Positions 1 to 8,960 of a stretch of 64,000 nucleotides of DNA are shown here, in pieces (position 1 is the stretch's first letter; the number at the start of each line of letters is the position of its first letter). The DNA is from an uncultured Flaviramulus sp. (lineage in GTDB: Bacteria > Bacteroidota > Bacteroidia > Flavobacteriales > Flavobacteriaceae). A program made the position numbers and the translations under genes. Under the pieces are notes generated by a model. That model was not told the origin of the DNA. It searched no databases and worked only from the letters and a program-made list of their open reading frames with translations. Location of the stretch: the NCBI GenBank assembly GCA_947487155.1, contig CANKVS010000005.1:21713-85712 (forward strand), in the 5' to 3' direction.

Positions 1-558
1 ATTCCAGTGCTTATTCATGCGGCTGACCCTAAATCGTTTTGGGATGAATTTGATGCAGATAATGAGCGTTGGTTGGAACTTAAAACGCATCCAAGAAGAA
101 AACGTGGCGCAACAAACCCCGCACCTTGGGAACAAATTATTGAAGAACAGCATAACATGTTTAAAAAGCACCCAAATACAACGTTTATTAATGCACATAT
201 GGGTTGGTTTGCTAATAATTTAGGAAAGTTAGGCGAACTACTAGACGACATGCCAAATATGAATGTTGGTATTGGTGCCATTATAGCAGAACTTGGGCGT
301 CAACCTCGATTTGCAAAAGCGTTTTTTATAAAATACCAAGACCGTATTCTTTTTGGAAAAGATAGCTGGAAACCCAATGAATTTCCAACATACTTTAGAG
401 TGTTAGAAAGCAATGATGAATATTTTCCATATCATAAAAAATACCACGCGTTTTGGCCAATGTACGGATTAGATTTACCTGATGATGTTTTAAAAAAGGT
501 GTATTATAAAAACGCTTTACGCATTGTACCTGGTTTAGATAAAAGTTTGTTTGAGTAG
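1..558 (+). CDS. Amidohydrolase-family metal-dependent hydrolase, C-terminal part
   Basis: The reading frame is open from the first base (it begins I-P-V-L-I-H), so the 5' end lies outside the window and 185 residues remain. The sequence looks like the C-terminal half of an amidohydrolase_2 (PF04909) TIM barrel. An LIHAAD strand, an NAHMGW motif and an FGKDSW motif sit where the family places its second histidine pair and the catalytic aspartate. Family members hydrolyse or decarboxylate small cyclic or amide substrates, but nothing here fixes the substrate. It converges on the carboxylase operon with only 6 bases between the stop codons. Confidence 0.75.
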   Translation: MPVLIHAADPKSFWDEFDADNERWLELKTHPRRKRGATNPAPWEQIIEEQHNMFKKHPNTTFINAHMGWFANNLGKLGELLDDMPNMNVGIGAIIAELGRQPRFAKAFFIKYQDRILFGKDSWKPNEFPTYFRVLESNDEYFPYHKKYHAFWPMYGLDLPDDVLKKVYYKNALRIVPGLDKSLFE

Positions 559-564
559 TGATTT

Positions 565-2112
565 TTACAACGGAATATTACCATGCTTTCGCTTAGGGAC
601 ATTAACTTGTTTGTTTTCAAGCATTGAAAACGCTTTAATTAGTTTTCGTCTGGTATTTTTAGGTAAAATAACTTCATCAATAAAGCCTCGTTGTGCAGCA
701 CTATAGGGGTTCGCAAATTTTTCAGCATATTCTGCTTCTTTTTCAGCTAACTTTTCCTCTGGATGTTCTGAAGCAGCAATATCCTTTCTAAATATAATTT
801 CACTTGCGCCTTTTGCTCCCATAACTGCTATTTCTGCTCCTGGCCATGCATAATTTAAATCGGCTCCTATATGTTTAGAATTCATAACATCATAAGCGCC
901 TCCATAAGCTTTTCTAGTAATTACAGTAACTTTGGGTACAGTAGCTTCACTTAGTGCATAAAGTAATTTGGCACCATGAACAATGATTCCGTTCCATTCT
1001 TGATCGGTTCCTGGTAAAAACCCTGGAACATCAACTAAAACAAGTAAAGGTATATTAAAACAATCACAAAATCGTGTGAAACGTGCCGCTTTTTTAGAAC
1101 TATTCACATCTAACACACCAGCTAAAAATTGTGGCTGATTCGCAACTATCCCAATACTTTTACCGCCCAAGCGAGCAAATCCAACAATAATATTTTCGGC
1201 GTAATCTTTATGAATTTCATAAAAAGAATCACTATCAATAATCCCAGAAATAATATTATGCATGTCGTACGGTTTATTTGGGTTATCTGGAACAATCTCA
1301 GACAAAACGTCTATAATTTCATCATTTAAGAGATAATCAAATGTTTTTGGGGTTTCCGTATTGTTTTGTGGTAAATAAGCTAGTAACTTTTTTAAATCTT
1401 CTAAACACGCAATGTCGTTTACTGATGTTTTATGGGCAACCCCAGATTTTGAAGCATGGGTATATGCACCGCCTAAAGCTTCGCTCGTCACCTCTTCGTT
1501 AGTTACTGTTTTTACAACATTTGGTCCTGTAACAAACATGTAACTTGTGTTTTCTACCATTAGTGTAAAGTCAGTCATCGCAGGAGAATATACAGCACCA
1601 CCAGCACAAGGTCCCATAATTGCTGATATTTGAGGAACGACTCCTGAGGCTTGTACGTTTCTATGAAAAATATCGGCATAACCGCCAAGAGACCGAACAC
1701 CTTCCTGAATTCTTGCTCCGCCAGAATCGTTTAACCCAATAATAGGCGCTCCAACTTTTACAGCTAAATCCATGATTTTACAAATTTTTTCAGCATGTGT
1801 TTCAGAAAGTGCTCCTCCAAAAACCGTAAAATCTTGGGCGTAAACATAAACTAATCTGCCATTAATTGTGCCATAGCCTGTTATAACGCCATCACCATAG
1901 TATAGTTCCTTTTCCATACCAAAGTCGGTAGTTCTATGGGTAACTAAAATACCAATTTCTTCAAAAGATCCTTCGTCCATTAAATAGTTAACACGTTCTC
2001 TAGCTGTTAATTTTTTCTTTTCGTGTTGCTTATCAATACGTTTTTGCCCGCCACCTAAATGCGCTAATGCTATGCGCTCATTTAACTTATTTATTTTAGA
2101 ATTTGAGTCCAT
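565..2112 (-). CDS. pccB: Acyl-CoA carboxylase, carboxyltransferase (beta) subunit, probably propionyl-CoA
   Basis: This is a 515-residue carboxyltransferase of the PccB/MmdA family, which moves the carboxyl group from biotin to an acyl-CoA. Both crotonase-like halves are present. NDSGGAR (residues 128-134) and [11 protein letters not shown] (167-177) form the first acyl-CoA/biotin pocket. GFLPGTDQE (364-372) and AYGGAYDVM (402-410) lie in the second half. An Asp in the GGAYDVM position is, from memory, linked to propionyl rather than acetyl preference. It is the last gene of a three-gene operon and starts 10 bases after the biotin carboxylase stop. The propionyl specificity is inferred; the enzyme class is secure. 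Confidence 0.88.
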   Translation of the reverse strand: MDSNSKINKLNERIALAHLGGGQKRIDKQHEKKKLTARERVNYLMDEGSFEEIGILVTHRTTDFGMEKELYYGDGVITGYGTINGRLVYVYAQDFTVFGGALSETHAEKICKIMDLAVKVGAPIIGLNDSGGARIQEGVRSLGGYADIFHRNVQASGVVPQISAIMGPCAGGAVYSPAMTDFTLMVENTSYMFVTGPNVVKTVTNEEVTSEALGGAYTHASKSGVAHKTSVNDIACLEDLKKLLAYLPQNNTETPKTFDYLLNDEIIDVLSEIVPDNPNKPYDMHNIISGIIDSDSFYEIHKDYAENIIVGFARLGGKSIGIVANQPQFLAGVLDVNSSKKAARFTRFCDCFNIPLLVLVDVPGFLPGTDQEWNGIIVHGAKLLYALSEATVPKVTVITRKAYGGAYDVMNSKHIGADLNYAWPGAEIAVMGAKGASEIIFRKDIAASEHPEEKLAEKEAEYAEKFANPYSAAQRGFIDEVILPKNTRRKLIKAFSMLENKQVNVPKRKHGNIPL

Positions 2113-2122
2113 AATTTATAGT

Positions 2123-3562
2123 TTAATTTGGTAAACGCAACACCTTTTGGTCTTTTAAATACTGCTTTAATGCTATAATTGCAGCAATTTTTGCTTCACT
2201 TTCTTTTTCTTCCTTTAGTACTTCTGGCGAATAATAATTTTTAACAAAATGGGTGTCAAAATTACCAGATTTAAATGCTTCATGCTCGCACACATATTTT
2301 CCAAACGGAAGTGTTGTTTTTACGCCTTCAACATGGTAGTTTTCAATAGCTTTTAGCATGACCTGAATGGATTCTTCTCGTGTTTTTCCATACGTTATTA
2401 ATTTAGCTAACATAGGGTCGTAATACATAGGAATATCCATATCTTCTTCAAAACCATTATCAACACGAATGTCTTTTCCTACTGGGAGTTTATAAGTATT
2501 TAAACGGCCTACACTAGGTAAAAAATCGTTTAGAGGGTCTTCAGCATAAACCCGTAATTCTAAAGCATGTCCTTTTATTTTTAAATCGTTTTGATTTAAT
2601 TGAAGTGCTTCACCTCGTGCTACCCGAATTTGTAACTCCACCAAATCTATTCCTGTAATTAATTCTGTAACAGGGTGTTCAACTTGTAGTCTCGTATTCA
2701 TTTCTAAAAAATAGAAATTATGATTTGAATCTAGTAAAAATTCAACTGTTCCTGCTCCTAAATAATCACAAGATTTTGCCACTTTAATTGCTGCTGCTCC
2801 CATTTTAGTCCTTAATTCTGAAGATAACACAGAAGAAGGAGCTTCTTCAACTACTTTTTGGTGACGTCGTTGAATACTACATTCTCGTTCAAAAAAATGC
2901 AGAATATTACCATGACTATCTGCCATCACTTGAATTTCTATATGTCTTGGAGAAGCTATGTATTTTTCAATAAATACCGCACCATCACCAAAAGCAGATG
3001 TTGCTTCGCTAATAGCACGCTTCATTTGAGATTCTAAATCACTTTCTTTTTCAACAATACGCATGCCTTTTCCGCCACCACCAGCCGATGCTTTTATTAA
3101 AATAGGAAATCCAATTTTTTTAGCAATACTGTTTGCTTTTTTAACATCGGTAATAGCTTCGTCAATACCAGGAACCATAGGGATATTATACGCTTTAACG
3201 GCTTCTTTAGCTGCTAACTTACTTCCCATTATTTTAATGGCTTTAGAGCGCGGACCAATAAATATTATATTATTGGCTTCGCAGGATTCTGCAAACCCAG
3301 CATTTTCACTTAAAAAACCATATCCTGGATGGATAGCATCTACGTTTAATTGTTTCGCTACTTCTATAATTTTATCGCTTTTTAAATACGATTGGTTTGA
3401 AGGCGGCTCTCCAATACAAACAGCTTCATCAGCAAATTTCACATGAGGCGCATTTCTATCGGCTGTAGAAAAAACCGCCACTGTTTTTATGCCCATGTTC
3501 TGAGCTGTTTTCATAACTCTAATCGCTATTTCACCTCTATTGGCAACAAGTATTTTTTGCAT
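2123..3562 (-). CDS. pccA: Biotin carboxylase subunit of acyl-CoA carboxylase
   Basis: An ATP-grasp biotin carboxylase that carboxylates the biotin of the neighbouring carrier protein using ATP and bicarbonate. The N-terminal KILVANRGEIA start, the glycine-rich loop GGGGKGMR (161-168), RRHQKVVEEAP (232-242) and EMNTRLQVEHPVTE (287-300) are the standard nucleotide and catalytic motifs. At 479 residues it is slightly longer than E. coli AccC (about 449), with a charged C-terminal tail. It lacks a fused biotinyl domain because that is encoded separately, 3 bases upstream. Because it is paired with a PccB-type transferase rather than AccA/AccD, it probably serves an acyl-CoA carboxylase and not fatty-acid synthesis. 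Confidence 0.9.
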   Translation of the reverse strand: MQKILVANRGEIAIRVMKTAQNMGIKTVAVFSTADRNAPHVKFADEAVCIGEPPSNQSYLKSDKIIEVAKQLNVDAIHPGYGFLSENAGFAESCEANNIIFIGPRSKAIKIMGSKLAAKEAVKAYNIPMVPGIDEAITDVKKANSIAKKIGFPILIKASAGGGGKGMRIVEKESDLESQMKRAISEATSAFGDGAVFIEKYIASPRHIEIQVMADSHGNILHFFERECSIQRRHQKVVEEAPSSVLSSELRTKMGAAAIKVAKSCDYLGAGTVEFLLDSNHNFYFLEMNTRLQVEHPVTELITGIDLVELQIRVARGEALQLNQNDLKIKGHALELRVYAEDPLNDFLPSVGRLNTYKLPVGKDIRVDNGFEEDMDIPMYYDPMLAKLITYGKTREESIQVMLKAIENYHVEGVKTTLPFGKYVCEHEAFKSGNFDTHFVKNYYSPEVLKEEKESEAKIAAIIALKQYLKDQKVLRLPN

Positions 3563-3565
3563 AAC

Positions 3566-4051
3566 TTATTCAAATTCAATAATTAGTTGATTTTTTTCTA
3601 CGGCATCACCTGTGTTTACAGAAATAGATTTGATAATTCCATCTCTTGGAGAAGATATAATGTTTTCCATTTTCATAGCTTCTAAAATAAAAAGCGTATC
3701 GTTTTCTTTTATTTTTTGACCAACTTTTATAGCTATTTCTAAAATTAGCCCAGGCATTGGTGACTTTATAGAATTTACGTGTTTTGCAGAACCTACAGAA
3801 AAACCCATATTTTTAATTAATAAGTCTAAATCATTGAATATGTTTATATTATAGTTAGTATTATTAACTTTTACTTTATAGTTTTTATTATTAAAATTAG
3901 TCTCTTGAATTTCAGCATTATAAGATTTATTATGCTGAAGAATATGATATTCAGATTCTGAAACTTGTAGAATATCAAGGTGTGAAATCTCTTCAGCCTT
4001 AATTTCAAATTCAAATGAATTATTTACGTTTAACTTGAAAATCTTACTCAT
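3566..4051 (-). CDS. Biotin carboxyl carrier protein
   Basis: A 161-residue biotinyl carrier and the first gene of the carboxylase operon. The C-terminal 75 residues are a lipoyl/biotinyl beta-sandwich with the motif EAMKMEN at 124-130; Lys127 is the expected biotin attachment site. The N-terminal 90 residues are Asn- and Lys-rich and low in recognisable motifs, and probably dock to the carboxylase. The order carrier, biotin carboxylase, carboxyltransferase, with gaps of 3 and 10 bases, indicates one transcript and one complex in the cytoplasm. Confidence 0.88.
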   Translation of the reverse strand: MSKIFKLNVNNSFEFEIKAEEISHLDILQVSESEYHILQHNKSYNAEIQETNFNNKNYKVKVNNTNYNINIFNDLDLLIKNMGFSVGSAKHVNSIKSPMPGLILEIAIKVGQKIKENDTLFILEAMKMENIISSPRDGIIKSISVNTGDAVEKNQLIIEFE

Positions 4052-4100
4052 ATTATCGGTAATTTGTATTAGTAAATATAAGAATTATATATGCTAGATT

Positions 4101-4123
4101 TTACTAGATAATCGAGATTTAAA
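4101..4123 (-). repeat. Dispersed palindromic repeat, copy 1
   Basis: Read on the minus strand this is a 23-base sequence, TTTAAATCTCGATTATCTAG followed by TAA. It recurs at 37708-37730 and 41571-41593 with a single difference (TCTAG here, TCGAG there). The other copies carry a CTCGAT...ATCGAG inverted pair. It lies between two minus-strand genes, upstream of the biotin carrier gene. Confidence 0.6.
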
Positions 4124-4144
4124 CTTTCTTAGGTTAAGTTACTA

Positions 4145-4819
4145 TTACAAATTAAATTTAGAATTTTCTTGATGGGTTTTAATAGCTTTTCTAGATAATA
4201 CAATGCCAATAAATAGCGATATAAATGCGCCAACCCAAATACCAGGTACAAAGTCTATGAATAAGAAAAAATCGTAAGCGCCATGAAACATGATTGTAAG
4301 TAGCAATCCTAATAAATTGAGAAGTATTTTATTATTAGAAAACTTTGCTTTTCCCATATAATAACCCATTAAAATTCCAAAGGTTGCATGCGCAGGAACA
4401 GCTGTAAATGCACGAATAAGTGCTGTTTGATACCCACCTTCTAACACATAAAAAATATTTTCGGTAGCTGCAAATCCCATAGATACCATTACAGCATATA
4501 CAATACCATCAAAGGGTTCGTTAAACTCTTTATTGGTTTGCGCGTAATAACGAACAATAACATATTTGCTATATTCTTCAGTTAATCCAACAACAAAAAA
4601 TGCTTTTACAAATTGCTGAAAGATACTTTGATGATTGGGCAATGGCAAAATGAAATTAATTACATAATAAAGAACCGTTGTAATTATAATACTAACAATA
4701 GCGCCTAATAAAAAGTTATAAAAGAGAAATGGCTTAGGTTCTTTTTCATATTTATCTTTAAAATAAATGTAAAGTATAATTATAAAAACAGGGGCAACAG
4801 CTAGGAGTAGTAAATTCAT
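4145..4819 (-). CDS. PrsW-like intramembrane CPBP-type metalloprotease
   Basis: A 224-residue protein made almost entirely of hydrophobic helices. It carries the PrsW/CPBP signature: an adjacent Glu pair in LTEEYSK (Glu81-Glu82), a Glu in the next helix (AATEN, Glu120), a His in PAHATFG (His143) and a further His in MFHGAYD (about 179). In Bacillus, PrsW starts site-1 cleavage of the anti-sigma factor RsiW; Bacteroidota relatives are mostly uncharacterised. It may therefore take part in regulated membrane proteolysis, although its substrate is unknown. It appears to be transcribed alone or together with the NUDIX gene, whose stop lies 26 bases upstream. Confidence 0.8.
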   Translation of the reverse strand: MNLLLLAVAPVFIIILYIYFKDKYEKEPKPFLFYNFLLGAIVSIIITTVLYYVINFILPLPNHQSIFQQFVKAFFVVGLTEEYSKYVIVRYYAQTNKEFNEPFDGIVYAVMVSMGFAATENIFYVLEGGYQTALIRAFTAVPAHATFGILMGYYMGKAKFSNNKILLNLLGLLLTIMFHGAYDFFLFIDFVPGIWVGAFISLFIGIVLSRKAIKTHQENSKFNL

Positions 4820-4845
4820 TATATAAATGTAGTTAAAAAATGAAT

Positions 4846-5397
4846 TTAAATAATAACCTGCTTAATGTTTTGCAAAACAGTTTTATAGTATGATTTGTTA
4901 GATGCTATAAAATGATTATTGGTTCCAGCGTTATTAATGAGTTCGTTAAACGTTGAAAAAGACACTAATTTAAGTGCTTCAACTTCTTCAATTTGTGGTT
5001 TTAATATGGTAAGTGGTATTTTAAGTTCTGCTATAAATGTGTTATGAAACTCGTTATCAACTATACAATTATCGTACGTTTGAGAGCACTTAAATACACC
5101 TATTTTTTTTAAATCATTTTCAACTATTTTTACCCCAATCTCTTCGTAAGTTTCTCTTATAGCTGCTTGGGTAATCGTTTCGCCAGAATCTACATGACCA
5201 GCAACGGATACATCCCAAAGTAATGGACAAATTGCTTTTTTTTTAGATCGTTGCGATAATAAAATTTCACCAGTATTAGTGTAAAACCAAACATGTGCTG
5301 TATGATGGTAATACCCTTTTTTATGGATTACAGATTTTAATTCTGATTTTCCAGTTGGTTTTCCTTTTTTATCTACAACGTCTATTAATTCGTCCAT
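4846..5397 (-). CDS. NUDIX hydrolase (isopentenyl-diphosphate isomerase-like subgroup)
   Basis: A 183-residue NUDIX protein. Residues 67-89 match the box GX5EX7REUXEEXGU exactly (GHVDSGE ... RETYEEIGV). The N-terminus (MDELIDVVDKKGKPTGK) and the HHTAHVWFYT strand resemble the YfcD/IDI-like group that acts on nucleoside or prenyl diphosphates. The substrate cannot be told from sequence. It is minus-strand, with 26 bases to the PrsW-like gene and 32 bases to the peptidase upstream, so co-transcription is possible. Confidence 0.85.
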   Translation of the reverse strand: MDELIDVVDKKGKPTGKSELKSVIHKKGYYHHTAHVWFYTNTGEILLSQRSKKKAICPLLWDVSVAGHVDSGETITQAAIRETYEEIGVKIVENDLKKIGVFKCSQTYDNCIVDNEFHNTFIAELKIPLTILKPQIEEVEALKLVSFSTFNELINNAGTNNHFIASNKSYYKTVLQNIKQVII

Positions 5398-5429
5398 ATT
5401 AAAAAAGCCCCATTTAAGAGGCTTAATAT

Positions 5430-6518
5430 TTATTCAAAATAACTAAAAGACTCGTTGCCTTTTATATTCAGTAATGTTTCATAAATTAATTTAATAACAT
5501 TTTCAACATCATCACGATGCACCATTTCTACCGTAGTATGCATGTAACGAAGCGGCAAAGATATTAAAGCTGAGGCCACACCACCATTACTATACGCAAA
5601 AGCGTCGGTATCGGTACCAGTTGCCCTTGATAATGCAGAACGCTGGAAAGGGATTTTTTTGTCTTCGGCGGTTTCAGTTATTAAATCACGTAATTTTTGT
5701 TGTACTGCTGGCGCGTATGCCACTACAGGGCCTTTACCAATTTCTAAATGACCTTCTTTTTTCTTTTCAATCATTGGTGTGGTAGTATCATGAGTAACAT
5801 CGGTAACTATAGCAACATTAGGTTTAATGGTGTGCGTAATCATTTCGGCGCCACGTAAACCTATTTCTTCTTGTACAGCGTTGGTAATATAAAGTCCGAA
5901 AGGCAATTCTTGTTTATTCTCCTTTAATAAACGCGCCACTTCAGCAATCATAAAACCTCCCATACGATTATCTAGTGCACGACAAACAAACTTATCACCG
6001 TTTAAAATATGAAATTCATCAGGATAAGTAATCACACAACCTACATGAATACCTTGTTTTTCAACCTCTTCTTTTGTTTTGCAACCACAATCAATAAAAA
6101 TATTATCTGGTTTTGGTGCTTCCTCTTTGGCTCTATTTCTGGTATGAATTGCAGGCCACCCAAAAACACCTTTTACAATACCCTTTTTTGTATGAATATT
6201 TACTATTTTACTTGGTGCGATTTGATGGTCGCTACCCCCATTTCTAATCACGTAAATTAAACCGTTATCGCTTATATAGTTTACATACCATGAAATTTCA
6301 TCGGCGTGCCCTTCAATAACAACTTTGTATTTAGCTTTAGGGTTTATAACACCAACTGCTGTACCGTAGGTATCGGTAATAAATTCATCAACATAAGGTT
6401 TTAAATAATCCATCCATAGTTTTTGTCCTGTCCATTCGTACCCCGTTGGAGCTGCATTATTTAAATATTTTTCTAAAAAAGTTATTGACTTTTTATTAAG
6501 TATGCTTTTTGTAGACAT
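5430..6518 (-). CDS. M42-family metallo-aminopeptidase
   Basis: A 362-residue M42 peptidase (the glutamyl aminopeptidase / TET and 'cellulase M' family), a dinuclear-metal cytoplasmic aminopeptidase that trims peptides. Metal and catalytic motifs are intact: EGHADEI (His71, Asp73), RALDNRMGG (Asp183), the QEE pair with the general base (217-218), VTDVTHD (Asp240) and a C-terminal RYMHTTVE. The length is normal for the family. A 399-base gap separates it from the divergent lpdA gene. Confidence 0.87.
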   Translation of the reverse strand: MSTKSILNKKSITFLEKYLNNAAPTGYEWTGQKLWMDYLKPYVDEFITDTYGTAVGVINPKAKYKVVIEGHADEISWYVNYISDNGLIYVIRNGGSDHQIAPSKIVNIHTKKGIVKGVFGWPAIHTRNRAKEEAPKPDNIFIDCGCKTKEEVEKQGIHVGCVITYPDEFHILNGDKFVCRALDNRMGGFMIAEVARLLKENKQELPFGLYITNAVQEEIGLRGAEMITHTIKPNVAIVTDVTHDTTTPMIEKKKEGHLEIGKGPVVAYAPAVQQKLRDLITETAEDKKIPFQRSALSRATGTDTDAFAYSNGGVASALISLPLRYMHTTVEMVHRDDVENVIKLIYETLLNIKGNESFSYFE

Positions 6519-6917
6519 AAGATTCTATATTCAGGTTTAAGTTATAACATTCGTTTTCTTCTGTATTTTGTAAAAATAATAGGATTTGTTTATTTAAGCT
6601 GGATTTTTTTAAAATTAATTTATAATAATTCCTATGTATCTCCTACTCATTTAAAAACTTGAGCTATAACATCCATGACTAAAAATTTAATCACACATAA
6701 AAATAATCAACTTGGGTTTATAAAGATTTCACTTCCATTATCTTAAAATGACTTCAATATCTTGTTAAGAATATGATTAATCTACGAACATTTTTTTCAA
6801 CTAAAAATGTAAAAAACCAAGGTTGGAAAAGATATTAATTTATTAGGATTCTAAATTCTTTATTCAAAATCGATTTTGTAAATTTGTTACTTCAAAAAAC
6901 GACTTAAAAATATACGC
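6519..6917. other. Intergenic region between divergent peptidase and lpdA genes
   Basis: This stretch of 399 AT-rich bases has no plausible reading frame on either strand. It probably carries the promoters of both divergent genes. Apart from a -7-like element near lpdA at 6879 I see no repeat, hairpin or gene remnant. Confidence 0.5.
6879..6886 (+). promoter_or_regulatory. Putative -7 element of the lpdA promoter
   Basis: TAAATTTG matches the Bacteroidota -7 consensus TANNTTTG and lies 31 bases before the lpdA ATG. No clear TTG is present at the expected -33 distance, so this rests on one box only. Confidence 0.4.
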
Positions 6918-8294
6918 ATGAGTAAATACGATGTTATAGTTCTTGGAAGTGGCCCTGGTGGATATGTTACAGCTATTAGAGCCTCTCAATTAGGTTTTAA
7001 AACCGCTATTATTGAAAAAGAAAGTCTTGGTGGTGTATGCTTAAACTGGGGATGTATCCCAACAAAAGCTTTATTAAAATCTGCTCAAGTTTTTGAATAT
7101 CTTAAACATGCTGGTGATTATGGATTAACCGTTAAAGATTACGATAAAGATTTTGATGCTGTTGTAAAACGAAGCCGTGGTGTTGCTGAAGGTATGAGTA
7201 ACGGTATTAAATTTTTAATGAAAAAAAATAAAATTGATGTTATTGAAGGTTTCGGAACATTAAAACCTGGAAAGAAAGTTGACGTTGATGGGACTATTTA
7301 TAGTGCCGACCATATTATAATTGCTACTGGAGCGCGTTCTCGCGAATTACCAAGTTTACCACAAGACGGCAAAAAGGTAATTGGATACCGTGAAGCAATG
7401 TCTTTACCTAAACAACCAAAGAAAATGATTGTTGTTGGCTCTGGCGCCATAGGTGTTGAATTTGCCTATTTTTATAATTCTATGGGCACCGAAGTTACCA
7501 TTGTTGAATATTTACCAAATGTTGTACCTGTTGAAGACGAAGATGTTTCTAAACAACTAGAACGTTCTTTTAAGAAAAGCGGTATTAAAATAAAAACATC
7601 TGCCGAAGTTACAAGTGTTAATACATCTGGTAAAGGTGTTAAAGCTACTGTAAAAACTAAAAAAGGTGAAGAAATTTTAGAAGCCGATATTATTTTATCT
7701 GCAGTTGGTATTAAAACAAATATTGAAAATATAGGGTTAGAAGATGTTGGCATTGTAGTAGATCGCGATAAAATCTTAGTAAACGATTTTTACCAAACTA
7801 ACATTCCTGGGTACTATGCCATAGGTGATGTTACACCTGGTCAAGCTTTAGCTCATGTCGCTTCTGCGGAAGGTATTCTATGTGTAGAACATATTGCTGG
7901 ACAACATGTTGAAGCATTAGATTACGGAAACATACCAGGTTGTACATATTGCTCTCCTGAAATTGCATCGGTTGGTTTAACTGAAAAGCAAGCTAAAGAC
8001 AAAGGCATTGATATAAAAGTTGGAAAATTTCCATTCTCTGCTTCTGGTAAAGCAAGTGCTGCTGGTACCAAAGATGGTTTTGTAAAAGTAATTTTTGACG
8101 CTAAATATGGTGAATGGTTAGGGTGCCATATGATTGGAGCTGGCGTAACCGATATGATTGCTGAAGCTGTTTTAGGCAGAAAACTAGAAACCACAGGACA
8201 CGAAGTATTAAAAGCAGTACATCCACACCCAACCATGAGTGAAGCTGTTATGGAAGCAGTTGCTGATGCTTATGATGAAGTGATACATTTGTAA
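6918..8294 (+). CDS. lpdA: Dihydrolipoyl dehydrogenase (E3)
   Basis: A 458-residue FAD-dependent disulfide oxidoreductase that reoxidises dihydrolipoamide on the E2 subunits of 2-oxoacid dehydrogenases, passing electrons to NAD+. It shows the FAD fingerprint GSGPGG (10-15), the redox-active pair Cys41/Cys46 in GGVCLNWGCIPTK, a second Rossmann motif VVGSGAIGVEF and the C-terminal active-site motif HPHPTMSE with the catalytic His-Glu dyad. It stands alone, away from the E1 gene at 45 kb, consistent with one E3 shared by several complexes. A strong hairpin follows the stop codon. Confidence 0.95.
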   Translation: MSKYDVIVLGSGPGGYVTAIRASQLGFKTAIIEKESLGGVCLNWGCIPTKALLKSAQVFEYLKHAGDYGLTVKDYDKDFDAVVKRSRGVAEGMSNGIKFLMKKNKIDVIEGFGTLKPGKKVDVDGTIYSADHIIIATGARSRELPSLPQDGKKVIGYREAMSLPKQPKKMIVVGSGAIGVEFAYFYNSMGTEVTIVEYLPNVVPVEDEDVSKQLERSFKKSGIKIKTSAEVTSVNTSGKGVKATVKTKKGEEILEADIILSAVGIKTNIENIGLEDVGIVVDRDKILVNDFYQTNIPGYYAIGDVTPGQALAHVASAEGILCVEHIAGQHVEALDYGNIPGCTYCSPEIASVGLTEKQAKDKGIDIKVGKFPFSASGKASAAGTKDGFVKVIFDAKYGEWLGCHMIGAGVTDMIAEAVLGRKLETTGHEVLKAVHPHPTMSEAVMEAVADAYDEVIHL

Positions 8295-8305
8295 ACAGAT
8301 AGAGA

Positions 8306-8334
8306 AGCCCCTCCTAGCCTCCCCAAAGGAGAGG
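8306..8334 (+). repeat. Palindromic intergenic repeat, left copy of an inverted pair
   Basis: The 29 bases starting AGCCCCTCCTAGCCTCCCC are the reverse complement, with two mismatches, of 8433-8461. The core CCTCCCC/GGGGAGG around AAA is itself a hairpin. It lies just after the lpdA stop codon. Its GC content is far above that of its surroundings, which marks it as an intergenic repeat unit. Confidence 0.7.
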
Positions 8335-8355
8335 GACTCTTACTCGGACGAATAA

Positions 8356-8393
8356 ACAAAAAATGCGATTCAAAATTGAATCACATTTTTTGT
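8356..8393. terminator. Bidirectional terminator between lpdA and aroQ
   Basis: A 17-18 bp stem (8356-8373 with 8376-8393) has a two-base loop and A6/T6 flanks. The one C-A mismatch on the plus strand becomes a G-U pair in the minus-strand transcript. It sits between two convergent genes and can serve both. Confidence 0.85.
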
Positions 8394-8432
8394 ATTAATT
8401 AAATTGTTTTTTTACCTACAAGAGTGGGCATT

Positions 8433-8461
8433 CCTCCCCTTTGGGGAGGCTAGGTGGGGCT
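8433..8461 (-). repeat. Palindromic intergenic repeat, right copy of an inverted pair
   Basis: The reverse complement of 8306-8334 with two mismatches. It contains the perfect hairpin CCTCCCC-TTT-GGGGAGG. Its last base is the final A of the aroQ stop codon, so the repeat abuts the gene exactly. With its partner it encloses the terminator at 8356-8393. Confidence 0.7.
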
Positions 8462-8874
8462 CAAAAACTCTGTATTGCTAACTCATAACTCTGTAATCCA
8501 AAACCTAAAATAACACCTCTAGCATTTGGAGATATATAAGATTGATGCCTAAATTCTTCTCTACTAAATGTATTAGAAATATGCACCTCTACTACAGGTG
8601 TCTCAATAGCCTTTACTGCGTCACCAATTCCCACAGAGGTATGTGTATATGCTGCCGCATTAAGAATTACACCATCATAATTAAAACCAACGTCATGTAA
8701 TTTATCAATAATTTCACCTTCTATGTTAGATTGAAAGTGTTCAATCATAACATCAGGGTATTTATGCTTTATTTCATCTAAAAATTCTGTAAAAGATAAA
8801 CTACCGTAAATATTTGGCTCTCTTTTTCCCAAAAGGTTAAGGTTAGGACCGTTGATGATGATTAGTTTTTTCAT
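8461..8874 (-). CDS. aroQ: Type II 3-dehydroquinate dehydratase
   Basis: A 137-residue dodecameric-type dehydroquinase of the shikimate pathway (3-dehydroquinate to 3-dehydroshikimate). I place the start at the ATG giving MKKLIIINGPNLNLLGKRE rather than 15 bases upstream, because that is the family N-terminus. Active-site residues are visible: Tyr23 in the flexible loop, Asn72 in LNAAAYTHTS, His98 in VEVHISN and the Arg/His of REEFRHQSY. The length is typical. It is divergent from xerD but separated from it by the broken barrel gene. Confidence 0.95.
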   Translation of the reverse strand: MKKLIIINGPNLNLLGKREPNIYGSLSFTEFLDEIKHKYPDVMIEHFQSNIEGEIIDKLHDVGFNYDGVILNAAAYTHTSVGIGDAVKAIETPVVEVHISNTFSREEFRHQSYISPNARGVILGFGLQSYELAIQSF

Positions 8875-8901
8875 ATAACAAAAGTACAAAAGTTATTGCA
8901 C

Positions 8902-8941
8902 AAAAAAGAGGCTGTTTAAAAGTCTAAACAGCCTCTTTTTT
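8902..8941 (-). terminator. Rho-independent terminator of the broken barrel gene
   Basis: A perfect 17 bp stem (8902-8918 with 8925-8941) has a six-base loop and a GAGGCTG core, and ends in a T run on either strand. It lies 19 bases after the minus-strand barrel gene and upstream of aroQ. Confidence 0.85.
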
Positions 8942-8960
8942 ATTATAATACTATTACGCC

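Noticed and set aside
3063..3446. A 127-codon frame antisense to the biotin carboxylase gene
   Set aside because: It lies wholly within a well-conserved gene and its composition is that of a shadow frame; nothing supports expression.
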